Source of the DNA: an uncultured Lachnospiraceae bacterium
Lineage (GTDB): Bacteria > Bacillota > Clostridia > Lachnospirales > Lachnospiraceae
DNA length: 64,000 nucleotides
NCBI GenBank assembly: GCA_947577185.1
Contig: CANPUE010000010.1
Span: forward strand, 1-64,000
Direction of reading: 5' to 3'
Shown here: piece after piece, positions 9,172 through 17,832 of the stretch
Layout of the letters: each line of letters opens with the position of its first letter
Position numbering within the stretch: the first letter of the stretch is position 1
Notes under the pieces: generated by a model
What the model saw: only the letters and a program-made list of their open reading frames with translations
Databases searched by the model: none
Told to the model about the DNA's origin: nothing
Program-made: the position numbers and the translations under genes

Positions 9172-10065
9172 ATGCTGGATACAAAAAGTACGGGGTCCAA
9201 AATAAGAAATACCGTGATTCATATCATTGTCATCGGGCTCGGGCTCGCCTGCCTGCTTCCCATGATTAATATCGTTGCGATCTCTTTCAGCGGCAGCGCG
9301 GCCGTTTCAGCCAACCGGGTCGGACTGCTCCCGGTAGACTTCACGGCTTTAGCCTATAAAAGGATCATCGAGGACAGCCAGTTCTGGCGTTCCTTCAGAA
9401 TCTCCGTGATCCGTGTCGCTCTGACGCTCGTCCTGAATCTGGTCATCACAGTACCCATGGCATACGCCATGACCAGATCCAAAGGGGATTTTCCGGCGAG
9501 AAATATTTATATGAATCTGCTGATCTTTGCGATGCTCTTTAACGGCGGTATGATCCCTACGTATATTGTCGTTAAGAACCTTAACCTGTTAAACTCAATC
9601 TGGGCTTTGATCCTGCCGGGTGCAGTTCCCGTTTTCAGCGTCATCCTGCTGATGAACTTTTTTAAGGGAGTGCCCAAAGCGCTTGAAGAGGCGGCCATCA
9701 TTGACGGCGCCAGCCAGTTTCAGGTTCTTTTGCAGATCATGGTGCCCTGCGCCAAGCCTTCGATCGCTACGGTGTCTCTGTTCAGCATCGTCGGAAGCTG
9801 GAACGATTTCTTCGGCGGCCTGATCTATATGCAGCGTGTAGAGGACTATCCGATTATGACATACATACAGTCCTTAAACATCGATCTGCAGGAACTGGTC
9901 AAGAATGCGGCAAACAGTGCGGCTTTGGAAAATGTGGCGGAACTCTCCAACAGAAATCTGAACGCGGCCAAAATTGTCGTTGCGGTTATTCCGCTGCTCA
10001 TTATCTATCCGTTCCTGCAAAGGTATCTGATCAGCGGTCTGGTTATGGGATCGGTCAAAGAATAA
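9172..10065 (+). CDS. Sugar ABC importer permease 2 (LplC-like)
   Basis: 297-residue permease with six membrane segments and the EAA loop (EEAAIIDGASQFQVLLQIM). The opening LPMINIVAISFS and the phrase NGGMIPTYIVVK are characteristic of the LplC/YtcP group. It starts 19 bp after the first permease, with AAAGGAGGG upstream, and is clearly in the same operon. No intrinsic terminator is visible before the GH31 gene, so readthrough is possible, although that gene also has its own leader element. Confidence 0.9.
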   Translation: MLDTKSTGSKIRNTVIHIIVIGLGLACLLPMINIVAISFSGSAAVSANRVGLLPVDFTALAYKRIIEDSQFWRSFRISVIRVALTLVLNLVITVPMAYAMTRSKGDFPARNIYMNLLIFAMLFNGGMIPTYIVVKNLNLLNSIWALILPGAVPVFSVILLMNFFKGVPKALEEAAIIDGASQFQVLLQIMVPCAKPSIATVSLFSIVGSWNDFFGGLIYMQRVEDYPIMTYIQSLNIDLQELVKNAANSAALENVAELSNRNLNAAKIVVAVIPLLIIYPFLQRYLISGLVMGSVKE

Positions 10066-10157
10066 TACAGGCAGATACGCACTTGCCATTTGCGCTATCT
10101 ATGAATTAAAATAACTGCATAACCAAAAGCAGGAAAAACACAGTGATTGTTTCAACC

Positions 10158-10198
10158 GGCAATTTGAGTCATCGCAGTAAACTGCTCTGACATGGAGG
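10158..10198 (+). promoter_or_regulatory. Leader element A: conserved block plus hairpin before GH31
   Basis: The 14-bp block GGCAATTTGAGTCA (10158-10171) runs into a hairpin (GTCA, GCAG / CTGC, TGAC; 10168-10191) whose 3' arm directly abuts the ribosome binding site ATGGAGGA. The same block, and a hairpin ending in TCTGACATGG directly before the ribosome binding site, occur upstream of the GH39 gene on the opposite strand (16188-16247). The arrangement suggests a shared regulatory leader; the mechanism is unknown. Confidence 0.5.
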
Positions 10199-10204
10199 AT
10201 TATG

Positions 10205-12607
10205 ATGAAACCATATTTAAAACTTAACACTCACCCGCAGACAGACGCGGAAAACATGATCTGCGGAGAACATTACCGGGTCAGCGTGCTGACCGCAAGT
10301 CTGGTGCGTCTGGAATACAGCCCGGAAGGAATCTTTACAGATGAGGCAACACAGACGGTACTGAACCGTGATTTCCCAAAGACAGATTTTATCTGCAAAG
10401 AATCGGAAGAGGCTTTGGAAGTCAGGACGAAATACTTCCAGCTTTTCTATAATAAAAAGGAATTTTCACAACATGGCCTCTCCCTCGCCTGTATCGGAAT
10501 GGATCTTGACGGCATGCCGGGCGGAAACCGCATGGCATGGCATTACGGGGAAAAAGGAAATTCTCTGAAAGGAACGGCCCGGACACTGGACAATGTCAAC
10601 GGCGCCTGTGAACTGGAAGACGGTGTTTTGTCCTTCTGGAGCGGCTGTGTCTCCCTGGACGATTCCCGCACCCTGATCCTGGACGGGGACGGATGGGTAA
10701 GACCAAGACCGCACGGTGTGCAGGACATCTATCTGTTTGCCTATGGACACCGCTATCTGGAAGCGCTGAAAGATTTCTATTATTTATGCGGGAGAACGCC
10801 GATGCTGCCGCGTTTTGCACTGGGCAACTGGTGGAGCAGATATTACGCCTACAGCGAAGAGACTTACATGGAACTGATGCGCCGTTTTGATGAGGAAGCG
10901 ATCCCCTTCTCCGTAGCAGTGATCGATATGGACTGGCATCTGGTCGATATCGATCCCAAATATGGAACCGGATGGACGGGGTATACGTGGAACCGCAGGC
11001 TCTTTCCTGACCCGGAACGATTCTTAAAGCGGCTGCATGAACGGGGTATGAAAACCACGCTGAATGTCCACCCTGCAGACGGGATCCGCGCTTTTGAGGA
11101 ATGTTATCCCGAAACAGCCAAAGCCATGGGCGCCGATATTTCCAAAGAAGAACCTGTGAACTTTGATATGGCAGATCCCGCATTTCTGGACGTATACCTG
11201 GAAAAAGTACATCACCCGCTGGAAGAACAGGGTGTGGACTTCTGGTGGATCGACTGGCAGCAGGGTCCGAATACGAAAATGGAAGGACTGGACCCTTTAT
11301 GGATGCTGAACCATTATCATTTTCTGGATAATGGACGGGATGGAAAAAGGCCCATGACGTTTTCCCGCTATGCCGGCCCCGGTTCCCACCGCTACCCCGT
11401 CGGTTTTTCAGGAGATACTATCATCTCCTGGGAATCGCTGGACTTTCAGCCCTACTTTACAAGCACGGCCTCCAATATCGGCTACAGCTGGTGGAGCCAT
11501 GATATCGGCGGACACATGATGGGCGCCAAAGACGACGAACTCGCCGCAAGATGGTATCAGTTCGGCGTTTTCTCTCCGATCAACCGTCTGCACAGTACCA
11601 ACAGCAATTTTAACGGCAAAGAACCATGGCGCTTTAAGAAAGAAGTCAGCGAAACGATGAAGGATTTCCTTCGTCTGCGCCACCGGATGGTCCCTTATCT
11701 GTATACGATGAATTATCGTACCTGGAAAGAAGGCGCGCCGCTGTGTCAGCCTCTCTACTATCATTATCCGGGCAGATGGGAATCCTATATGCGGAAAAAT
11801 CAGTATTTCTTTGGAAGTGAACTGCTCGTCTCGCCTGTTACGACGCCCTGTATCAAAGGACTCAACGTATCAGAAACAAAAGTATATCTGCCTGAAGGAT
11901 TATGGTTTGACTTCTTTACGGATATGGCCTATACAGGAGAAAAAACGATCTGTATGTACCGCGGCATTGATAAGATCCCGGTTCTGGCAAAAGCAGGCGC
12001 CATTATCCCGATGGCGGAAGACGACACGGCAAAAACAGTCTCTGAAAACCCTCAGTCGCTTGTCGTACGGGTCTATCCGGGTGCAGACAACGACTTTACA
12101 CTGTATGAAGACGACGGGATGTCTCAGCACTATCTCGAAGAAAACTGCGTGAAGACGAAAATGCGGCTGGACTGGACCCGAAAAAAATTCACGATCTTCC
12201 CGGCCGAAGGCGATGTGTCGCTGATCCCGGAAGAAAGAACCTGGAAAATAGAACTGCATAAACTGACCGCACAGGATGCCATCGTTCAGATAAACGGTAC
12301 GCCGGAAGCAGGCGCAGCCATCTGCACGGGAACGACTCTGACAGTCTCCCTGAACGGAATCAGACCGCAGGATACAGTGGAGATCCTGCTCCCTGAGACG
12401 ACGCAGACTGCACCCAATCCGGTCAAAGAATCTCTCTACCGCTTCCTGGACCAGGCAGAAATTTCCTTCTTTATCAAAGACCAGATCTACCGTCTGGCCG
12501 AGCGGGAAGAAAAAAATCCCATCGCCCTGCTAAACTGCCTGCAGGCGATGGATGTAGATGAGAAACTGCAAAGAGCCGTATTAGAAATAATAGGGGAATC
12601 TTATTGA
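10205..12607 (+). CDS. GH31 alpha-xylosidase / alpha-glucosidase
   Basis: Cytoplasmic retaining glycoside hydrolase of family 31, about 800 residues, removing terminal alpha-xylose or alpha-glucose from imported oligosaccharides. The catalytic TIM barrel carries the nucleophile Asp in WWIDWQQG (about D350) and the acid/base Asp in FSGDT (about D404); YSWWSHDIGGH and VIDMDWH are family landmarks. A beta-sandwich follows, and the last 58 residues form an extra helical tail (12431-12604). No signal peptide. Two ATGs are adjacent (10202, 10205); the second has better spacing from GGAGG. With a GH39 xylosidase next door, alpha-xylosidase on xyloglucan-type oligosaccharides is my preferred activity, but sequence alone does not settle it. 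Confidence 0.88.
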   Translation: MKPYLKLNTHPQTDAENMICGEHYRVSVLTASLVRLEYSPEGIFTDEATQTVLNRDFPKTDFICKESEEALEVRTKYFQLFYNKKEFSQHGLSLACIGMDLDGMPGGNRMAWHYGEKGNSLKGTARTLDNVNGACELEDGVLSFWSGCVSLDDSRTLILDGDGWVRPRPHGVQDIYLFAYGHRYLEALKDFYYLCGRTPMLPRFALGNWWSRYYAYSEETYMELMRRFDEEAIPFSVAVIDMDWHLVDIDPKYGTGWTGYTWNRRLFPDPERFLKRLHERGMKTTLNVHPADGIRAFEECYPETAKAMGADISKEEPVNFDMADPAFLDVYLEKVHHPLEEQGVDFWWIDWQQGPNTKMEGLDPLWMLNHYHFLDNGRDGKRPMTFSRYAGPGSHRYPVGFSGDTIISWESLDFQPYFTSTASNIGYSWWSHDIGGHMMGAKDDELAARWYQFGVFSPINRLHSTNSNFNGKEPWRFKKEVSETMKDFLRLRHRMVPYLYTMNYRTWKEGAPLCQPLYYHYPGRWESYMRKNQYFFGSELLVSPVTTPCIKGLNVSETKVYLPEGLWFDFFTDMAYTGEKTICMYRGIDKIPVLAKAGAIIPMAEDDTAKTVSENPQSLVVRVYPGADNDFTLYEDDGMSQHYLEENCVKTKMRLDWTRKKFTIFPAEGDVSLIPEERTWKIELHKLTAQDAIVQINGTPEAGAAICTGTTLTVSLNGIRPQDTVEILLPETTQTAPNPVKESLYRFLDQAEISFFIKDQIYRLAEREEKNPIALLNCLQAMDVDEKLQRAVLEIIGESY

Positions 12608-12629
12608 TACGATAAAAAGCACCATCATG

Positions 12630-12697
12630 AAACAGACTGCCGCGCAGCGCATCTTTTCCGAATATAATCCGGAAGGATACACTGCGCGGTCTGTTTT
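12630..12697 (+). terminator. Terminator after GH31, possibly bidirectional
   Basis: Long inverted repeat: outer arms AAACAGAC..CCGCGCAG (12630-12647) and CTGCGCGGTCTGTTT (12682-12696) with a further imperfect inner stem (ATCTTTTCCG / CCGGAAGGAT), then TTTT. It lies between the convergent GH31 and esterase/MBL genes and has an A-run on its left flank, so it could stop transcription from both sides. Confidence 0.75.
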
Positions 12698-12748
12698 AAC
12701 CATTTCCTGAAAACGCATCATCCGCATTCGTCAGTTACAGGATATCAA

Positions 12749-14620
12749 TTAAAGATGCTCTTTGCTGATCACGATTGCTGCAAAATCAGGATCCATAAAA
12801 TTGTTCATCTTTTTTCCTGCCCTGATGCATACCTTCGCCTCAGCGCCGGGTACGAGCGGAGAGCTGAATTCTTCTCCCTTCTCATAATCAAGCGTTTCTG
12901 CCGCATCCCGGTAATACTGCACCATGTTTTTGGACACCGGTATCCGGTTATGGCTCTGGACCATACGTGTAAAATCGATGCTTTCCACTTTCCCGATCGT
13001 CTCAATATATTCTGAGAGTTTTGTTGCTTCGGGTGAGAACAGCCACAGGTAGCTGTTGATGGCATCTCCCACATAGAGAAGTTTTCTCTCCCGGTACAGC
13101 AGCGCGATACTTCCTCTCGTATGTCCGGGCAGGCCGATGACTTCCAATGTGATCCCTCCCAGATCAAACACTTCCCCTTCCCTGACCGGGCTCAGATTGC
13201 CATATCCGGCCCTGCAATACGCTTCTTCGTCAAAGTCGCACGGAAGACCGTTATACTCTTTCTTCGTGACATAATCAAGGGTGTGCCTTGCATTTTCTAT
13301 TGCGTCTTTTCTGTTCTTTGCCGAATTGTGCTCTTTACAGAGTGCAATATCGTTCTCATGGATATAGACGGTTTCCTCAAACTGGAAATTCCCGCAGGTG
13401 TGGTCAATGTGACCGTGGGAATTCACAATCATAAGCGGCTTGTCCGTAATCTTTCTGACCGTATCTTTGAGATTTCCGAAGCCATATCCGGTATCAAACA
13501 AAAGCGCCTTCTCTTCCCCGACGAAGAGATCCATGAACACACTTTCCGCACTCCCGATCCGATAAACGCCCGGCAGAAGTTCGCTGACCTGATAATAGTC
13601 AGCCGAAGGAACCTGCGCATGGTCATCCGACACCGGATTCCTAAGATCCTTCAGCCAGTTTTCCACCAGCTCAGGCCAGATCTGCACACAGGGTTCCGGC
13701 TTGTGATTCCACAACTGTCCCATGACTTTGCTAAAATATTCTGCGATATCGGTCCCTTTGGGGAGTTTTCCAAGCCAGGTAAACGGTTCAGACGGCGTTT
13801 CCCCATGTTCGATGCAATATGTTATGTATTGCACCATCTGTTCCATGCAGTACTTCCCGCCATATGCGCCCTCCGCCCACTCTTCATTGCCAAGGGATAA
13901 CCCATGAATCCCCTTGTGGAATACATGATGCTCATAGGGAATGCCTGCCTTTTTACACGCCTCCGCCATCAGATAACTGTTCTCCACCGGGACTGCCTCA
14001 TCGGTAGCCGTCTGCCACAGGAAGACTGGCGGGGTATTGCTGTCAACATGCTTTTCCAGCGACATGTAAGAAAGCGCTTCCTCTGATGCGTCCTCTCCCA
14101 GCAGGGCATTGAAAGACCCCCTGTGCGCATATTCTCCCGATGTGATGACCGGATAGGAAAGAACAGCCCGATCCGGCCTGATCTTCACCCCTTCGTACGC
14201 CCCTTTTGGCTGGATCTCCGGCTCGTCATAATGCACCGCCAGACAGCCGCAAAGATGCCCCCCGGCCGAAAATCCGCAGATCGTCACCTGATCCGGATCC
14301 ACTTTCAGGCTTCCCGCATTTTTCCTCACATAAGCGATCGCTTTCGCCAGATCTTTCATTGCCTGGAACCGTACCGGTTCCGGTCCCGGCATCCGGGTCG
14401 TATAAGTCACTACAAAGCACTGGAATCCCTTTTCATAGAATTTCCGTGCCACGATCTCTCCCTCGGAAGAAGCAACCATCTCGTACCCGCCTCCCGGCAC
14501 TACGATGAATGCCGGACGTATCTGTCCATCCTCATGGATGTAACTTGTGATTGTCGGGATAAAATCACCGATTGCCGGATAAGTATATTCTCCCGGCTCC
14601 CATAATCTGACTGTTTCCAT
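12749..14620 (-). CDS. Fusion protein: alpha/beta-hydrolase esterase + metallo-beta-lactamase-fold hydrolase
   Basis: A 623-residue cytoplasmic protein joining two hydrolases. Residues 1-280 are an alpha/beta-hydrolase of the acetyl-esterase type: oxyanion motif PGGGY, nucleophile elbow GFSAGG (S118), probable Asp in TATDEAVP (D207) and His in KGIHGL (H239). Residues about 340-623 are a metallo-beta-lactamase fold with a full ligand set: HGHIDH (402-407), LPGH (H500), VGDA (D519) and QSH (H557). The start is ATG 14620 with AGGAGG nine bases before; the TTG at 14629 would touch that site. It follows GH39 by 44 bp in the same operon. Deacetylation of xylo-oligosaccharides is a reasonable role for the first half; the second half's substrate is unknown. 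Confidence 0.85.
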   Translation of the reverse strand: METVRLWEPGEYTYPAIGDFIPTITSYIHEDGQIRPAFIVVPGGGYEMVASSEGEIVARKFYEKGFQCFVVTYTTRMPGPEPVRFQAMKDLAKAIAYVRKNAGSLKVDPDQVTICGFSAGGHLCGCLAVHYDEPEIQPKGAYEGVKIRPDRAVLSYPVITSGEYAHRGSFNALLGEDASEEALSYMSLEKHVDSNTPPVFLWQTATDEAVPVENSYLMAEACKKAGIPYEHHVFHKGIHGLSLGNEEWAEGAYGGKYCMEQMVQYITYCIEHGETPSEPFTWLGKLPKGTDIAEYFSKVMGQLWNHKPEPCVQIWPELVENWLKDLRNPVSDDHAQVPSADYYQVSELLPGVYRIGSAESVFMDLFVGEEKALLFDTGYGFGNLKDTVRKITDKPLMIVNSHGHIDHTCGNFQFEETVYIHENDIALCKEHNSAKNRKDAIENARHTLDYVTKKEYNGLPCDFDEEAYCRAGYGNLSPVREGEVFDLGGITLEVIGLPGHTRGSIALLYRERKLLYVGDAINSYLWLFSPEATKLSEYIETIGKVESIDFTRMVQSHNRIPVSKNMVQYYRDAAETLDYEKGEEFSSPLVPGAEAKVCIRAGKKMNNFMDPDFAAIVISKEHL

Positions 14621-14664
14621 ATGTAACAACCTCCTCTGTCTATGCTCTGAAATTTTTTATTGTT

Positions 14665-16179
14665 TTAGTTCTGCATCACCCTGTCATAGTCATAACCGCG
14701 GTCGCCTGTTTTCTTTACCGGCTGCAGTTCAAAATAGACTACCCCGTACTCCCTGACCATCAGGGTTATCTGTATTTCTTCTCCGTCCGCCCTGATCCCC
14801 CTGCTTTGAACAAAAGGACTGGAACACGACAGGATCAGTTTTTTGCTCCTTTCATCCAGAGAAGAAGGTTCCCCCAGATCATGCCACATGCGCAGAGGAT
14901 TACAGGTTTCCTCATCCACTGTCTTCGTGATCAGCACATATTCTTTCCCACATTCCGCAGGAAAAGCAGCCGCTATTTCCAGTTCTCTGCCTGTCCGCTT
15001 TCTTCCTGCATTCCAGGCAATTCCCCTGTAAATACCGTCCTTTCCCCATACCACGGTCATCTCTTCTTCTTTCAGCACACATTCACCGATCAGATCCTTA
15101 TAAAATCGGAACACCCAGAACGTAGGCTTGGGAATACATCCGTTTGCTACCAGACCAAATCCCCCGTGAAAGGGCGTAAAGGGAACCCCCTGTTCCTCAA
15201 AGACATCACCGAATGTCCAGTAAGAATAGGACTCGTTTACATCTCCCAGATGTGAAAGCTGAAAGGCGATGCAGGCCGCATTCTGATTGGTGTCATGAAG
15301 CGGACAGTTCGGGATATACGAGGTATTGAATTCCGTAATATGGATGTCCAGTCCCTGATACTCCGCAAAGCTGTCAATGACGTTTCTGGTAGAGCGCAGG
15401 TTCTCAAATCCCTGTCTGGCATCCGAAAGTTCCGCATACCCGTAGTGACCCACAGCTTCCGGAAATTCTGTCGTATAGTGGTGGCGGGTAATGAAATCGG
15501 GCTTAATCTTCCTGCGCCTGCAGAAATTTAAAAATTCCCGTATCCATAATTCATCTTCCACACCGCAGACCGCCGGCCCGCCTACCCGGAAACGCTCATC
15601 CACTTCTTTCACCGCCTGAAACGTTTCTTCAAACAGCCGGAAATACGCTTCTTTGTCCGCATCCTTCCAAAACCCCGGAAGATTTGGTTCGTTCCACACT
15701 TCAACAGGCCATGTCACTACTTCCTCTGCCCCGTAACGCTCCATCAAATGCCGCAAAACTGCCGTCACCATATCACGCCACGCCTCATAGCTTGCCGGAG
15801 GCGTTACATTCCCCTTCCAGTAAAAAACCGTCTGTTCGCCGGAAGCCATTTTATCCGGCATAAATCCCAGTTCCAAAAAGGGCTTCAAACCACACTCCCT
15901 GTAACTGTCCATCACAAGATCAAGATAGGTGAAATTATACTCCGCCCTTTTGGTTCCGTCAGCCTCCTCATATTCGTGATAAATCGCCATATCATCGCAA
16001 AAAAGTCCATGTCCCCGGATATGCTGAAAGCCGATTTCTTTCTGAACAAACTTTAACTGCTCCTGATACTCCTTGTGCAGGGCAAGCCCCATCCTGCCGG
16101 TTCCCACACAATAATCTGCCCGGTTGTTAAAAAATGCCCTGCTTTCTTTGTTTATCCTGTAAAATCTGTTTTCCTTCAA
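14665..16179 (-). CDS. GH39 beta-xylosidase
   Basis: Retaining beta-xylosidase-like enzyme of family 39, about 504 residues, no signal peptide. The (beta/alpha)8 barrel holds the acid/base Glu in VWNEPNLPGFW (about E164) and the nucleophile Glu in ITEFNTSY (about E283); CVGTGRMGLAL near the N-terminus is typical of the family. The first ATG (16194) has no ribosome binding site, and comparison with the GH31 leader shows that this ATGGGGGA is itself the binding site, so TTG 16179, seven bases on, is the more likely start. First gene of an operon with the esterase/MBL fusion. Confidence 0.85.
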   Translation of the reverse strand: MKENRFYRINKESRAFFNNRADYCVGTGRMGLALHKEYQEQLKFVQKEIGFQHIRGHGLFCDDMAIYHEYEEADGTKRAEYNFTYLDLVMDSYRECGLKPFLELGFMPDKMASGEQTVFYWKGNVTPPASYEAWRDMVTAVLRHLMERYGAEEVVTWPVEVWNEPNLPGFWKDADKEAYFRLFEETFQAVKEVDERFRVGGPAVCGVEDELWIREFLNFCRRRKIKPDFITRHHYTTEFPEAVGHYGYAELSDARQGFENLRSTRNVIDSFAEYQGLDIHITEFNTSYIPNCPLHDTNQNAACIAFQLSHLGDVNESYSYWTFGDVFEEQGVPFTPFHGGFGLVANGCIPKPTFWVFRFYKDLIGECVLKEEEMTVVWGKDGIYRGIAWNAGRKRTGRELEIAAAFPAECGKEYVLITKTVDEETCNPLRMWHDLGEPSSLDERSKKLILSCSSPFVQSRGIRADGEEIQITLMVREYGVVYFELQPVKKTGDRGYDYDRVMQN

Positions 16180-16187
16180 TACTAAGT

Positions 16188-16247
16188 CCCCCATGTCAGA
16201 ACCGTTTACGCAGTCAGGTCCTATCCCAGGCTCTGACTCAAATTGCC
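16188..16247 (-). promoter_or_regulatory. Leader element A, second copy, before GH39
   Basis: On the minus strand GGCAATTTGAGTCA (16247-16234) is identical to the block before GH31. Its GTCAGAGCC (16237-16229) pairs with GGTTCTGAC (16203-16195), a 9-bp stem with one G-U pair, and the 3' arm directly precedes ATGGGGGA as in the GH31 copy. The loop is longer here. A possible promoter (TTGTAC, 17 bp, TGATAA) lies just upstream near 16260-16290. Confidence 0.5.
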
Positions 16248-16349
16248 GTTATCCATTTTATTTTATCACATCCCAAGACAGATCGGTACAAAAAAATAAG
16301 CAAATCGAGTGTCCGAAAGTCGAGTGCAGGCGGCCTTGAACCGACTCTT

Positions 16350-17651
16350 TCACGATCTGCGCAGGTCTCCGTTCGCCGGATTGTCCAACAGTCTGCCGTC
16401 CTCTGCAAAACGTGAGCCATGACATGGGCAGTCCCAGGAACGCTCCGACGGATTCCATTTTAACGCACAGCCTAAATGGGGACATCTGGGCACCGTGGGC
16501 GTCAGCATGTTCCACACGGACTCTGCAGCGTTGCAGGCCAATTGTTTCGTAAACAGGCTCCTCGTCGGGCGAAATGCCTCCGCACAGGGATTTTCAATCC
16601 CCTGTATCAAATCCGCCAGGATCATCGCCGATACCATGGCGGAGGTCATCCCCCATTTGCCAAATCCCGTCGCCACATAGGCACCCGGCATGGCCGGGGA
16701 ATAGGGGCCGATATAAGGAGACTCGTCCAACGGCATACAGTCCTGTGCTGCCCAGTGATATTTTTCCGAAGCATCCGGATAATATTTTCGGGCAAAATCG
16801 CGCAGTTCCTGCCAGTTACCGCCCTTTTTGCCCGTTCTGTGACCGCCGCCGCCCACAAACAGCAAATCGCCATAGCCTCGAAACGACATGCCTTTTTTGG
16901 CTTCGTCCACATACATCCCTTCCAGCTGTGCTGCCCCTTCCAGAGCGATCACATAAGAGCGGTGCTGATACAGTTTTAAAAAGTAAGTGCCGTGTTTATT
17001 GTCGATCGGGTAGTGCGTGGCAAAAATCACTTTTTGATACGCAATGCTCCCTGTCTGTGTAAGCGCCATTCCCGGCAGCAGTTGTGTGACAAAAGAATGC
17101 TCGTAGATTTTCAGCCCCTGTGCAATCTGACTTAAAAATTTAAGCGGATGAAACTGCGCCTGTCCGCGCATCCTGACTGCTCCCACAGTGGGAAAAGGAA
17201 GTTCCGAAGGCTCTGCGATCTCATCCTCCAGGCCGAGCATCCTGTAGGCCTCCGCTTCCCGTTCCAGCTTTTTTCTGTTATCCACAGAATAGACAAAAGC
17301 GTCTTTTTCTTCAAAATCACAGGAAATCTCCCGCGCAAGTTCCGCATATGTGCGCACCGCCTGCTGGTTTGCTTCCAGATACAGTCTGGTTTTCTCCAGC
17401 CCTTCCCTTTTCAGCCGCTTCGCGTAGGTAAGTCCATGCTGCGCCGTGATCTTTGCCGTTGTGAATCCAGTCGTTCCATGACAGATTTCTTCCTTTTCCA
17501 CGAGCAGATAGTCAATTCCCCTTTCCTGCAAAAAATGCGCGCACAAAATACCCGTGATGCCGCCGCCTATGATCAGCACATTCGTCTTAACCGCTTCCTC
17601 TAATCGCCCAAAGTGCGGGAGCGATACCGTCTTATTCCAAACAGATTCCAT
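16350..17651 (-). CDS. FAD-dependent oxidoreductase with C-terminal Rieske [2Fe-2S] domain
   Basis: 433 residues. The N-terminal DadA-like FAD domain begins with the dinucleotide motif IIGGGITG (about residues 27-34) and continues with a glycine-oxidase-like fold (THYPID, GGGGHRTGKK, ATGFGKWGMT). Residues 390-411 form an intact Rieske cluster site: CPH (C390, H392) and CPCH (C408, H411). The layout is that of Bacillus YhfW. ATG 17651 is preferred (AGAGGA seven bases upstream) over an in-frame start at 17678. Single gene; the electron partner and substrate are unknown. Rieske centres are uncommon in strict anaerobes. Confidence 0.88.
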   Translation of the reverse strand: MESVWNKTVSLPHFGRLEEAVKTNVLIIGGGITGILCAHFLQERGIDYLLVEKEEICHGTTGFTTAKITAQHGLTYAKRLKREGLEKTRLYLEANQQAVRTYAELAREISCDFEEKDAFVYSVDNRKKLEREAEAYRMLGLEDEIAEPSELPFPTVGAVRMRGQAQFHPLKFLSQIAQGLKIYEHSFVTQLLPGMALTQTGSIAYQKVIFATHYPIDNKHGTYFLKLYQHRSYVIALEGAAQLEGMYVDEAKKGMSFRGYGDLLFVGGGGHRTGKKGGNWQELRDFARKYYPDASEKYHWAAQDCMPLDESPYIGPYSPAMPGAYVATGFGKWGMTSAMVSAMILADLIQGIENPCAEAFRPTRSLFTKQLACNAAESVWNMLTPTVPRCPHLGCALKWNPSERSWDCPCHGSRFAEDGRLLDNPANGDLRRS

Positions 17652-17832
17652 GCAGTATCCTCTCGTGCCATAAAGCAAAACACACGATCCTTTCGTTTTA
17701 ATATTTTTTACTCTTTAAAGTACACAGATCCGCCCTGCTTTATACAGCTCCCATATTTTAAAATGTTTTACATGACGGCAAACGCTTCGAGAACACTGTC
17801 AGAAATGCTTCGCATACTTTGCCCGCTTCAGT

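Noticed and set aside
13121..13900. 259-codon plus-strand frame
   Set aside because: Opposite strand of the esterase/MBL gene, whose both catalytic sites are intact.
16195..16215. Catabolite-repression (CRE) or LacI site near GTAAACGGTT
   Set aside because: Only a half-match to the consensus; it lies in the loop of leader A.
16270..16350. Terminator after the FAD/Rieske gene
   Set aside because: A T7 run and a repeated CACTCGA are present, but they are direct repeats and no stable stem precedes the T run.
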